Source of the DNA: Stenocarpella maydis
Taxonomy: Eukaryota > Ascomycota > Sordariomycetes > Diaporthales > Diaporthaceae
Direction: 5' to 3'
DNA: 64,000 nt
Assembly: GCA_002270565.1 (NCBI GenBank)
Contig: NQMI01000110.1
Span: forward strand, 62,001 to 126,000
Shown here: one piece after another, positions 44,821 to 56,603 of the stretch
Position numbering within the stretch: position 1 is the first letter of the stretch
Layout: each line of letters opens with the position of its first letter
Position numbers and translations under genes: made by a program
Notes under the pieces: generated by a model
Database searches by the model: none
Seen by the model: only the letters and a program-made list of their open reading frames with translations
Told to the model about the DNA's origin: nothing

Positions 44821-47497
44821 GAGCCAGAACTTGAACTTCAAGTTGAGAAAGAAACGAATGTGTTTGCTCGGAAGCGTGAGTGATGCCTGTAGGAGATCAT
44901 GTTTTGATCCAGACGATCCTCAGTGCTGGTTATATACCCATCATCATCGCCAACAAGTCCAGCTGCATGCCAAGATGGCATTCAAGGCATCTGGACTACC
45001 CCATAATCTCACGATATGCCCTTCTAGGCGCTGATGTCCACGTCGGTTTAAGGGGGAGGGAGGAAATGTGTCATGTAAGATTTTCTCCGGGTGTCCCCGC
45101 ACGTCCACCCGCTCCATAAGTCCAGCGCCACCATCAATTCAAAGCATCCTACCTCCCTCCTAGCAGGCCCAAATGGTACTGAATGTAATTAGCATGCATC
45201 CACCGCCTCGGGTAGCCTCGTGTCAGGGCTGGGCGGGCAGGGGCATCAAGAACCATCAAATATCATTCTGGGGCTGCAAAGTCTTGGCAGGGACATTCCT
45301 GCAGGACTCGAGACAGGCCTGGCTGCACTGTGGACCCGAATCCGAGTCGGGCGCGATGCTTTGTCCATGTCCTTGGGCACTGGGTTAGCTATGGGATAAA
45401 CTCGACCATAAAAGCCTGTCCTACCCCTCCTCCCCCAAAGGCACCTTGTTCATATTCAGGAGGAGACCCCGCGGTTGGTGGACTAATTATTATTTTGAAC
45501 CCACCCATAGCTCTTGGCACGAGGGCATTTGGAAGTTGGACTGCGGCGTCTTCAAGGTCGGAAAGAGCCCCATCCCCCAGGGCGCTAAAGCACAAAGCTA
45601 AAGCACAAAGCTTATAGGGCGGGGAAGGACTGATAACCGAGAGCGGTTAAAGCACATTCTCTCCGACGGGGGTGACCTACTCTGACTCCCCGTGTGATAA
45701 GCAAGCTTCAGCCAAAGCTGCGATCTCCCTCTGGTTAGCTCGACACAACACACTCCCAGACGCGACGCATGTGACGGCACAAAATGATCCCAAAAGAATA
45801 ACTTGCCATTTCCTGAATTTTATTGTGGTAATCTGTATCGACAAGCAAAGAGTCCAAGGCGGGCCCCCCAGCCTGAGGGGAGGGGGCGGAGGGAGGGGGC
45901 TCGTAGACAAGACACATTCGAGATACTATGTAATCATCCACATTATGGGACTTGTTTCAGTCCAGCTTACTTAGACTTGACTCAGGCAATCTTGCTGCTG
46001 ATGCTTCTCCTTTTACCGCAGTAACTCGTGTTGTCACATACACCTTGACCGGGATCCCAAACGTTAAATCATGTTGTATTTTTCCTATTGGCAATTGCGG
46101 ACCACCAGGTCACGCTTTGCCCACTTTGTTAGCAAAAACACTTTGAGTGGACAAGTTCACATTTAACTCTTGGGATTCTGGAGGAGGCGTATATATTGGG
46201 CATCTCTTAGAATACCGATTAGTACAAGCCAAATGGATACGGCTTAACCCGAGCATAGCAGTATAACGCCCGCCCGCGTCCCAGGCTGACTCTTCTGGCT
46301 GAGAGGCGGAAAAAACTTCCTGCCAGGTTGCCCGTTGACCTAAGCCGCCTCTCGAGATCGACCCGAGCCCATCAGAAAACGAAGTGAGCCATGCCACGTG
46401 CCACCACGAGGACATCGCATCCTAAGAGCCGCACGGGGTGTGCAACCAGTATGTTACGCAAAATTAAGGTGACTAATCAGTTAACCGCAATCTACGGCTG
46501 TCTACAGAATAGGTGCCGTCCCTCGTGTGTGTTTTCTACGATTAGCAGTATATCATGTATCCAAGCCTCATCTCAACGCTACAAGTGCGACTAACCCCAT
46601 CTCGCGTGCGGCAACTACCCCCTTCAAGCACCATGTGGAGTGCGATTTGGTCAGCTGGGGTCAGATCTGCCCACTGATATTACAACTTACCTAGGTACCT
46701 TGAAACTTACATTGACCTCCAACACTCTGGTAGTACCGTAGTAAGGCAGCCATCTCTTCCACTAGCCCAGATAATGGTAGCAGGCATCCACCAATATCCG
46801 AAAGATATCGCTGTCTGGCTCGCAAGCCTTGTCCCAAGGCGGAATTTCCTCATCTATCGGCTCCCGATGGCCTGAGGGTCTCAATATTTTAGTGCGTCGC
46901 ACTTCGCGCGTCCTCTTCGGTCGAAGACACAGCACCAGGACAGCATAATGTCATCGTCTAGGACAGTCTAGGCAGATGAAGTAGCCCTGGCCCGCTCGAT
47001 CTTGAAGGTCCCGTGTGGTTGTGTCCCCCTTCGGCGAGTCGCTGGCATCAGATCCGGCATAGCGTTCAATATCGTAAATGTAGCGCATGTGAGACATCTC
47101 TGACGGGCGTATCAAACTTGGTGAGAATATGTAAAAGTGGTAGAAGCTCGCGGGTGGTCAGGAGCTGGGATTTATCAGCAGCTTATGGCGGCATGGCCAT
47201 GACTGCCGGTCAGTTAATCCAAGTGGAGTTGATGCAGAGTGGCTGAGTTGAGACCCAGACGTGAGGTGCAAAGGCTGAACCGCGGCTGAGAGACATGAAA
47301 TTTGGAAGGATTCCATGAGGGACAAGTGGAAAAATGCACTCATCAGAACGCAGATATTAGGACTACCCCGCCCCAGCAAGTGTGCAGTTTTGGGCCGGCA
47401 AAATGAGCTGGTTGGTGCCCGTAGCGAGGCACGACATGGATTAAAAGCATTTCTGTAAGCCCATATGCTGGGAGACCTTGAGAGTTCCCCTCTTGTT
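44821..47497. other. Intergenic region, no gene seen
   Basis: Promoter side of the AA9 gene, then about 2.5 kb without a credible frame. It contains a duplicated GCTAAAGCACAAA unit near 45587-45610 and a perfect TACCTAGGTA at 46688-46697. Confidence 0.45.
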
Positions 47498-47890
47498 CAG
47501 CGGAGCGGGACGTGGATCAAGCTTGCGAGATACGCGGCCCGCGTAGCGCTATTACTGTGTTTTAATTCCCTGAAGTTATCTTAATGTGGATTGGTCTGTT
47601 AAGGATTCTTAAAGCTAGATTGGTTAGTTCAGATGTACCTCTGGAAGTATTTAGTTGAAGAGTGAGGACTGTTGTTGAAAATAGAGCTAATTACATAGGT
47701 AGGTAAGCTCTTCTTCCGCTGCCCTCTTGCGTTGCCGCCCCCTTCGCGGCCCTCTTCACGAGGCCCTCTTTACCAAAGGTATGTAAGCTTCGATCCATAT
47801 CCCGCTCCACTAATCTCTTGGCTGCTAGGGGGGGGGGGGGAAGTTGATTGATGAGTAAGTCTAGGGCTGGCAATTAAACCAGCAGCCTAC
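47498..47890. mobile_element. Fragment of the same repeat family as the 27.4-kb transposon
   Basis: It begins with CAGCGGAGCGGGACGT and continues, with gaps, parallel to 27406-27600. Shared blocks include GCGAGATACGCGGCCCGCGTAGCG, TGGATTGGTC, GATGTACCTCTG, AAGTATTTAG and TTGTTGAAAA. It then jumps to right-end sequence (CCCGCTCCACTAATC, TTGGCTGCTAGG, CTAGGGCTGGCAATTAAACCAGCAGCC). It looks like an internally deleted copy of about 390 bp, non-autonomous, possibly with an unrelated filler. Confidence 0.65.
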
Positions 47891-48054
47891 TCTTTATCCC
47901 GCCCTCTTCGTCCAGGCCCTCTTCATCTCTTTAGGCCCTCTTCATCTAGGGCCTCTTTGTTAGGCCCCCTTTGTTATCCCCTTTACCGCCGTCTTCGCCG
48001 GGGCCCCTTCGTTATGGTTGCTGTAGCCCTTTTGCCGTGGCTGAAGGTATGTTA
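47891..48054 (+). repeat. Degenerate GCCCTCTTCRTC repeat tract
   Basis: GGCCCTCTTC/GGCCCTCTTCATCT-like units recur five or more times with spacing of 14-20 bp between the two transposon-related pieces. The first units already appear at 47731-47770. Confidence 0.55.
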
Positions 48055-48160
48055 GCTTCGATCTACGTCCCGCTCTGCTGATTCCCTTGGCTGCTAAAGA
48101 TTGACGATTAGTCTAGGGCTGGCAATTAAAATAGCGGCCCATGGTCTATTTTTACTCTTG
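48055..48160. mobile_element. Second right-end fragment of the transposon family
   Basis: ACGTCCCGCTCTGCTGATTCCCTTGGCTGCTA, then GACGATTAGTCTAGGGCTGGCAATTAAAA, ends in AGCGGCCCATGGTCTATTTTTAC. This matches 29417-29560 and 47795-47890 block by block. No matching left end is adjacent. Confidence 0.6.
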
Positions 48161-50208
48161 GCATTCCGGAGTGTGCCCATGTGTCAGCCTAGAGTGGGTG
48201 TTGAATCGATGCCTTACTGATTAGATGGAATGGGTATGCCACCAACACTGATTTCGCGAATCCCGCTCGATGACCGGGTGCTTTCAAAGGTGCCTTGAAT
48301 TTTCAGATGCACCTACTTGGTCGAGAGGCACAGTGACTGCTCAGCCCCAACAAAGATAACACAGTGGCTATGTTGTTGATGGGGCTGTCTGCCTAACTGA
48401 TCTGTAGGCTTGTAGCTAGCACGTTGTTACCATACCGGGTCTGGAGATGACATGGATAACTTAACCACACGATCCAGCGCGCCATGTCCGAGCTTGAAAA
48501 GGACGGTGAGGAATATCGGTCGCTTCTCACTCTCATCACAAAACCCCACAAAACGATATCCCATTTTTCACAATAGCATTTCAAAGCTCTTCCAAGGCTT
48601 ACTTGAGGTTGTAAAATCAGCACAGCCTTGACTGCAGTGCTTTTGGCTCTCTTACTGCTGCTCCGTATGTACCTAGTGCATGTCTTCCCGTCTGAGCAGA
48701 ATCATCTAGATCGAGGTCGAATTTAATGCCACGGCGCTGCCTCACAGAGATGTTCTTTGCCTCAAGTCGAGACAATTCGGAAAGTCACGATTTTCAATTT
48801 CCTATGTGGGAGGCGAGAATTCTCAAATTAGTCAACAGCAGTATTGGGCCGCCTCTGGTGACTTGAATGACTATTGCAAAGTAATTTAGGGTGAAGAGGA
48901 CTAATACGAGATTCTTCATGAAGAATCCAAGTTCATCGGTTTAACTCCAATCTGTGATGGATAACTGCACTACGTAACGCTCAGTATGATCTTCCAGGAT
49001 GGATGAAAGCAAATTCAGTGTCTGATATGCGAGCCGTATCATTTCCCAGATCTCCCCTTCAAGCGCAACTTGAAAAGTTCTGCTTTGTTTTTTATTGTTA
49101 GCATTATTGGCGATGAGGCTGATAGCAACTGCTTCTAAGGACTGATCCAGATGTCAGGAGTCAAGTCTTTCACCGGCAAATTGCCCTTCTGACTGCAGAA
49201 AACCCAGGATACTGGAATGGGCTCATAAGTTGGATACCTGGGTGCCCTCTTATTGGTTACTCTCTATTGGGATATCCTCCTTTAGGAAACCTTCCCATGG
49301 GTACCACATCTGCCATGGCCTCTTCGTACCCAATAGAAGGAATAGACGTCTATATAAATATTCTCTACAGTATGGATTCCAAATCCGCAGGTGAATTCTT
49401 CTGTATTGCCCATGTCGGGGAAGTCAACTTGTGAGATTAGGACCAACACATTATTATCCTGAGGTCCCTGTAATCTGTTGACCTTGCTTGCCCTGGGGTA
49501 TTTAGGTTGAAGCTCGTGTGGGGCCTATGTATCTACATCCCCTGTCCATGACTACGCAAGTCCGAGGTCCCCCGACTTTTATTATGGAGCCGAGCAGGCA
49601 GCTTATCTCTCAGCAAACTACCGACGCTGCCCCCAAGACCTGACTGACACTACTCTCTCGACAGAGAGGCTGTGCTCTCTCTACCTTTGCTGTAGAATTT
49701 ACGTAATGCATCTTGCCGGGCCGAGCTCGATAACGTAGAGTAAGCTCGACGCTATCCTGCAGCTCTTTTTTTCTAAAATATAAAAAAAGTGTATCGTGAT
49801 GGCTTAGGACGAAACTAGCTAGCCTCTGCTTTTCGTTCTTTGTCGACGGTTTCGGATGCTAGGGCGGGCAAGGATACAGCTGGTATTCTGGTCCCCTCAC
49901 AGGCCCGGGGGTCTGGATGCGACACTACATACAGTCCGGCCCGGCAACGTCGAGAAGATACCTTGGTATCTGGGTACTGAGATTGCCGAAGCCGTTATCA
50001 TCGTACTTGTCATGAGGAGCTTATTAGTGCCCTTGGCCTTGGCTCCGGGCTAAGGGCTCTTCATCTTGAGGGGCACGATTCGTACCGGTACCTAGGAGTT
50101 CACTTGCCAGCTTCAACACCAGATGTCCCGGTATCCGACATCTTGGGGCATGATCCTGCAGTGGCTTCACAGGTAAATATATCATCTGACGGCCGCTCTG
50201 ACTTTGCC
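48161..50208. other. Intergenic region upstream of the permease gene
   Basis: No frame with family features. A GTAAATAT word at 50172 could be a donor of a 5'-leader intron. The run at 49770-49790 (T7, AAATATAAAAAAAG) is locally AT-rich. Confidence 0.45.
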
Positions 50209-52133
50209 ATGGCGGACACACGCAAGCCTCGATCGCTGGAAGAGACGGCGACGCAGCCGCCCTCGGAGATCGTCAACGCCGTCGATCAGGATGTGGTTGA
50301 TGCTTGCGACCTGGCCGCTCTGGGTCATGACCAAAGCCTCACCCGGAAGTTCGACCTCGTGAGCATACTCGCACTGGCGTTCTGTGTGCTGGGGACATGG
50401 GCGACCTTCGCGCTGGTGAGTACAGGCGCAAACCCCTTCCCATCGTGGTGTACGGCGGGTGTTTTATTACCTCGCGTGACAAGCTGCCTCGATCGATGGG
50501 GCTGCGGCTGCTGTGACGAAGCCCGCCTGTCACAGGCAGTAGCAGCGAGTTGCTAACCCGGCCGCTCCCTATGCAGGACCTCGCCAGCGGCCTGACCAAC
50601 GGCGGCCCCATCAGCATCCTCTGGAGCCTGTTCCTCGTCGCCGTCTGCAACATCTGCGTCGTCCTCTCCCTGGGGGAGCTCTGCAGCAGCATGCCCACCG
50701 CGCTGGGGCAGGCCTACTGGGTCCTGCGGCTGTGGGACGCGCCGGCGGGGAGGCTCGCGTCGTACCTCTGCGCCTGGATCAACACCTTCGGGTGGTGGAC
50801 GCTCAGCGCGTCCCAGACGGCATTCATGACCAACTTCCTGCTCAACATGAAGGTCATGTTCGACCCGGAGTGGACGGGCGCGAGCAGCGGCTGGGTGCAG
50901 TTTCTGGTGTACCTCGGTGTGAACACGCTCTTTACCGTGTTCAACTTGGTTGCGTGTAGGAAGGATAAGGTTTTGCCCTGGTTCAATGACTTTGTTGGAA
51001 TCGGCTTCGTGGGCCTCTTTGTGATTATCAGCCTGGCACTCCTGATCTCCGTGGGCACCAAGCCCGGTCTTGAGTTCCAGCCTGCGCGGTTCGTCTTTGG
51101 GACCTGGATCAACCAGACTGGTTGGAACGACGGCGTGACAGTGAGTGAAAGCCCCTACCGACCGACCCGACGGTGACAGGCTACCTACCATTGCCTTCTG
51201 TCACTACAGGGCGTCGCTGACAGCCATTCCTCTTTGAAGTGGTTCACAGGTCTGCTTCAGGCCGCCTATGGCCTGACCGCCTTCGACTCCGTCATCCACA
51301 TGGTTGAGGAAATACCAGCACCACGTCGCAATGCGCCCAGGGCAATGTGGCTCGCCGTTGTCACCGGCGCCGCCAGCGGCTTCATCTTCATGGTCGTCTG
51401 CCTGTTCTGCATCCAGGACCTGGACGCCGTCATCGGCTCGGACGTGCCCTTCATGCGGCTAGTCCAGGATGCAGTTGGGCTCCAGGGGGCCGCGGTCCTC
51501 TTGTCTCTCTTCATCTTCAACGGCTTAGGCCAGGGCATCAGTATCTACACTACCGGGTCACGGCTAACCTGGGGCTTTGCAAGAGACGGCGGGATCCCCT
51601 TCAGCACCTACTTCGCACAGGTCAATACCACTTGGAAGGTCCCGGCAAGGGCGACAGTGCTTCAGGGGGTTATCGTCGCCCTTGTGGGCATCCTATACCT
51701 CTTCGCCAACACCGTGCTCGAAGCCATCGTCAGCACGACTACTATTGCCCTCACAGTCTCATACGCAATGCCGATCGTGACCCTCATGATGGCCGGGCGG
51801 GATAGGCTGCCACCTGGCGGCTTCCGCCTAGGATCTCTTGGCTCCTTGATAAACTGGACGTCCATCATATACTGTGCCATCACGACTGTCTTCTTCTTCT
51901 TCCCCGGTGAGCCCAACCCGGCTGTCGCTGACATGAATTATGCAATCGCGGTGTTTGCTGTCATGTTAGCAATGGCCATCGGTTTCTGGTTTACCAAGGG
52001 TCGCAGGGCTTATATGCGGACTACGGAATCTGCCAAGAATGTGTTGGAGGCTCGGAGGCGTGAGATGCTCATACACAACGGTGTACCAGAAAGCCACTCT
52101 GATGGAAGCGTTGTGCAGAGCATCTCTGGTTAG
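50209..52133 (+). CDS. APC-superfamily amino acid/choline/GABA-type permease
   Basis: Three exons: 50209-50415, 50577-51140 and 51210-52133 (introns of 161 and 69 nt; GTGAGT donors, CAG acceptors, TGCTAAC branch in the first), 564 residues. The cytosolic N terminus is hydrophilic, followed by about 12 hydrophobic segments. The first begins FDLVSILALAFCVLGTWATFAL. The second includes TNGGPISILWSLFLVAVCNICVV, and the conserved loop SLGELCSSMPTALGQAYWV follows. EEIPAPRRNAPRAM is the family's conserved cytoplasmic signature, and TTGSRLTWGFARDGGIPFS another. The group includes fungal choline and GABA transporters (Hnm1/Uga4-like) and amine/amino-acid permeases; the substrate cannot be fixed from sequence. 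Met 50209 is chosen over 50104 because the upstream stretch looks like leader. Confidence 0.9.
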
Positions 52134-52947
52134 AGGAAGCTGTGGAATGGGCGCGAAGGCTTGTTGAATCGTCTCCTGATTACAGCCTCGGAGAAGTATT
52201 CACAGATCAGCAAGTTTGGCTGCTTGTGTATGTGTCTTTACCACTAAATTTCTAAGTATGCCGAACCAAAAACGCACATAATCCACCGAGGGCTTTGTCC
52301 AAAGTTCTCCACTGGTATTCAACTCCAAGCGATAGACAAGCCTGGGCGGGCGGATCTAAGAACCGGCCCTCTGGTCAATTCTACGCATGCAGAGGAGAAA
52401 CTCATACGCACGAATTCTAATCCTCCGCCTCTCTGGCACCATCATAACTAGACGTCCTGTTTGAGTCATGTACGCGCATGGAGGCCAATTACTAGAGGAG
52501 TTACGCTGCCAAGGTCATACACGAAACCACTATTGAAACTCTATTTCACAATCGCACCATCCGTACAGCCCTCTTAGTTGTATCCTCATCCATCGCGGAC
52601 CAGCAGAATTACAAGACTATCAACACACTTTAATAACTATATAATATATAAATATAAATATTAAGCTTTATAATATTAATTATTCGTATATAAAGTTTAA
52701 GAATTAAAAATACTATTATATTTATATAATTTATAGTTTATATTTTACGGCTTATGGCTTATAGTTTATAGTTTACAATTTAGAGTTTAGAGTTTGTATA
52801 TTATAGTGTTTTTATAGTTTCATAATACTGATTATCTGGACACGGTTGTGGCATTCAAACAAAATATCCTCCTCCCCCTGGTAGGAGTATACCCAAGAGG
52901 ATGGCACTGCACTTCTTTTCTTTCTACCATAATCAGGTGTCATAAGA
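52134..52947. other. Intergenic region with AT-rich island
   Basis: About 52600-52815 is nearly pure A/T with many TATA, TTTATAG and TTTAGAG words, including a degenerate tandem (GGCTTATAGTTTATAGTTTA, then AATTTAGAGTTTAGAG). It is most simply explained as repeat DNA mutated by RIP. It separates the permease from the methyltransferase by ~800 bp. Confidence 0.6.
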
Positions 52948-53899
52948 ATGGACGAGCCAAACGCGACAGTGCGGCGGCCCAAGGGGAACCCAAACGACAA
53001 AAGTGTAGCTTGGTACTGCCATACGTTCCCAGGGCTGGAGCCCGCGGCGCGAAGGCTCCTCGAGGAGTACTCACACATACCCCCAGAGGAGGTGGACCAG
53101 TACGTGATTGCAATGGTACGACAGCCCGAGACCTTTCCTTCCTCTCCCTCACAGGCCTTCCCCCCTCTGAGCATTTAGGAATAACAGCTGACGCGCAAGG
53201 CTCCCACAGCGCGACAAGGCCTGGGAGGTCGAGCCCTACCCGTGCATAGGCCAGTACCGCTTCCTCAATCTCAGCCTGAGCCAGAAGCCCTCGTACCCCA
53301 GGATCCTGTCGCGCCTCGCCGCCGGGGAGACGTACCTCGAGATCGGCTGCTGCATGGGCCAGGACATCCGCAAGCTGGTGCACGACGGCGCGCCGGGCGA
53401 GAACCTGCACGGCGTCGAGCTTGAGCAGCCGTTTATCGACCTGGGGTACGACTTCTTCCGGGACAGGGATACCCTACGGGCGACGCTGGTGCAGGCCGAC
53501 GCCTTTGACCTCAGCGGGGACAGTCCCCTGGGGCGGCTGGTGGGCAGGGTGGATATCATCCACGCCGGCATGGTGCTGCACCTCTTTGGCTGGGAGAAGC
53601 AGCGCGAGTTCCTCGAGAACTGCGTCAGGCTCCTCAGGCCTGCGGCGCCTGCGGCCATGATCCTCGGGCAGGCCATCGGGGACGTGGAGGGGCACGTGGA
53701 GTCCATAACTGGGACTGGGATGTTCCTCCACAATCTTGAGACCTTTAACAAGATGTGGGCCGAGGTATCGGGGCGTACTGGGGTGAAGTTCGAGTGCAGA
53801 GTGACTCTTGACCAGGGCCTGGGCATTGCAGAGTCCAGACCGGGCTGGGGCGGTGCCACAAAGAGGCGGTTGATATTTGAAGTTGAACGACTCGGCTGA
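52948..53899 (+). CDS. SAM-dependent class I methyltransferase
   Basis: Two exons: 52948-53115 and 53210-53899; the 94-nt intron (GTACGA...GCTGACG...CACAG) joins AM-RDKAWEVEPYPC; 285 residues. Motif I, the SAM-binding loop, is YLEIGCCMGQDIRKL (about 98-112). Acidic HGVELEQPFIDLGY follows as motif II. VDIIHAGMVLHLFGW and LLRPAAPAAMILGQAIG are the later core strands. The sequence resembles the small methyltransferases found in fungal meroterpenoid and other secondary-metabolite clusters (EIGCCxGQD signature), so an O-methylation of a small carboxylic or phenolic compound is plausible but unproven. It lies downstream of, and in the same direction as, the permease. Confidence 0.85.
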
Positions 53900-54880
53900 C
53901 GCGTCATTGTACAAAACGCCTCGTACCGGAAGCATCATGTCTAGCGTACTATCAATTGTTAGTCAGGCAAAGGCTCCCACATTGCAGCTGATATCGTCCA
54001 AAGTGGAAGGCTCCGGCAGAGATGGAATAAGAAGACCCTCGTTGAAAAGTGCTGGTGGAACTGAGAAGAACGATTTGATATTCGAATCCAGGCACCCGGG
54101 ACCATGTTGCTCGTGTAAACAAAACAAATCTGCGTCTTCAGCACCCCAGCAAGACGGACCTGGAACTGGCGTTTTGTTAATAATCGCCATATAAAAGATA
54201 GTGTTCCACGCGGCAACTCTAAAGAAGACCGACTTCACCATATAAATGCCACCGACGGCCAGTAAGCTCATTGTGCCATGCGCTTCTTGAGAATCTACGT
54301 CTCTACGACGACAATGCGTAATGGAGCCCTGGCAATTCGCTCGTAGTCATTCAATAACAGGAGCACTGCGCGAACGGTCACTGATAATCAAGAAGCTCTT
54401 TCCGTCGAAACGATACTACTTTGTATTGAATGTGACTACGTTCTCTTGACGACCCTCAACGCCAGCTAGACATTGGATGTCTAATGCGAATTTGCCGTTT
54501 CCAGTACTCCAAAGGAGGCCCACGCAATTTGGGCAACCCCCACGCGCATAGTTTCCTTTCCCATCGGGGGATCAAAGCCCTAAATACCCGCTTAGGCCTG
54601 ACCCGATGCCTCGTAACCCGAATACAGACGGGGTCCGTTCATCCTTGTGTCGTAGTCCATGAAAGCCCACCAAACTTTCAGAGAACCGGGGTATTAACGC
54701 GGCCAACTCAAAGCCGCGAAAGGGACAAAGCAGAGAACCATTGGCGGCGGTTTCGTTGAGGCCTCAGCCTGGTGATTCCGTATATCTCTTGTTCCGCGGG
54801 GTACAAGCCAGCGATGACCGGCATTTGCAGTCCTCACGGAAGCACCGTGGAGGTGTCCGCGAACAAGGTGATGCGCGTGA
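53900..54880. other. Intergenic region, no gene seen
   Basis: Short frames only. Convergent 3' flanks of the methyltransferase and the nuclear-type hypothetical gene. Confidence 0.5.
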
Positions 54881-56603
54881 CTAGCAGACCTCCACACGTC
54901 TCCGTTTGGGCGTCCTCGGTGAAACTGGTGGTGAGGCGACTGCGATAGGCAGCCCCGGGTCAAGGCCGATGGCAGCAGACGAGGACTCGTCTGTGGATTC
55001 AAAGCTTTCATTGAATACTTCCGTCAGCGCCTCTCTCTTCCTCTTGATGTTGCCGAGGCGGAAGGCACGTTCTTGCTCCGTCTCCCAAGTCTCGATGTCC
55101 GTGTCAGCCGTGTCGTGGCAAGCCAAGTCACCGGCGATTTCAGGACCCAGAGCCTTTGCAAGTCGCTCCTTTAGGCCGAGTACAGGCCATATCTGTACTC
55201 TGGAGATCTCGATGTTCAAGCCACTGTCCTGAATTTCCGTGGCTTTGGGAGCTTTTGATGGGGAGGCAAATCGTTTGAGAAAGGCTGCGGTGACAATAGC
55301 GCTGTAGATGACAAACTCGGCCGCGCCCTGGTCTTGAGTGATAATCTTGACCGGGACGTCTCGAAACTCGGGCTGAGGTGAGGATGCCTCTTGGTCAGGT
55401 TGAGATGACTCTGACGAATTCTGCGACGACCATCTCGAAGAAAGACTCGAACGCCGAGGATAACATTGCGACTGCGCGGTGGCCAACATGACAGCGACAA
55501 GATAGGAATCTTGGTCGGCAGTTTGTGGGACGAGGCGTTTACAGCGCAGCTTCTGCAGATTGTTGACCGGGGCATTGGCGCTGTTGTTTGGGCCAGGCAT
55601 CACACGGTACAGGCTGCTACGCACGTGGTGCAGATGAGTCCTGTTGATGAAGGCCAGGACGGGCTGGTCTGACCGCGCCTGAAAGCTGCTGCGACTGCAA
55701 TCGGTGTTCTGGCTTGCGAAGGACTGCTGACTGCTACCAGGTATGCGACCGTAGGAGCTTGCAACCCTGGTGGATGCGCTGTCGAAGGAGCGGCTTTCCT
55801 GATCGTACTGCTTCCAAACAATGGGGACACGCACACCGCGCTTTAAGACCTGGTCCCCAAAGCGAATGTCAAGGTTCACTTCGGACCTTGCTCTCGACAA
55901 GGTGGCGGGGAAAAGCGTTGACATGACGCTCTTCAGTGCAGCGACCTGAAGCGAGCTTGGGTCGGTGGACAAGACTGTGGTGAGGTCCCTGCTCAGGTCG
56001 GTAGCGATCTTTGTCGGTCGTGGAGGGTACTTTGAGGATATGGAGTTGAAGTCAGGGACCGGTTTGTGGATGGTAGGGTGGTGATTCCACTGCACGCCGA
56101 GGAGACGGGCATGCTGATCTTGCCAGCATATCGGGATGATGTAGAGCGACTCGCCCTGATTCTCATGGAGGATGTCGTACAGGGAACCAGGCTCAGGCCG
56201 GGTGATGCGATTTATGCGTCTTCGCTTCCTGGGCCTTGTGTTGTCCGGAGGCGATATCGGAGCAGCTGGTGATGGGTGGCCAGCTACGGCGGAGCAGTTT
56301 TCATCTGCAGGCATGGAGGCGTCGCCTTGGGATGGGGGTGGTGTCTGGGGCAGGATCTTGAAACTTGTGAGACCGGCCATGTCAACAAAGCTGAGCAGCT
56401 GGCCAAGAAGAGGACTGCGGTTGAGTAGTGACCTAGGCGCGTCGCGTTAGCAAAAGGGAACAGCGGGTCATGGGTGGGAAAGCTGCGCGCAGCTGTGGGG
56501 CGGCCTGGGGTATCTTGCTTTGACATGCAGAGAGAGTGGGCCGCGACAAAGGCGACTCGATACGGTGTGACTGAAGATTTACTTACTCTAATAATTGCTG
56601 CAT
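54881..56603 (-). CDS. Conserved-looking hypothetical protein, probably nuclear
   Basis: Two exons inferred: 56603-56587 (17 nt, ATGCAGCAATTATTAGA) and 56432-54881, with a 154-nt intron (GTAAGT...GCTAACG...CCTAG). The join gives MQQLLESLLNRSPLLGQLLSFVD before the Met at 56380, a sensible amphipathic helix, so I prefer this 522-residue model to the 499-residue one starting at 56380. Basic clusters RPRKRRRINR (about 71-80) and PKRRR near the C terminus look like nuclear localisation signals. The central part alternates predicted strands (VNLDIRFGDQVLKRGVRVPIVW, DVPVKIITQDQGAAEFVIY) with Ser-rich linkers. No domain is recognised. It is divergent from ARPC3 with about 1.1 kb between the starts. 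Confidence 0.75.
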
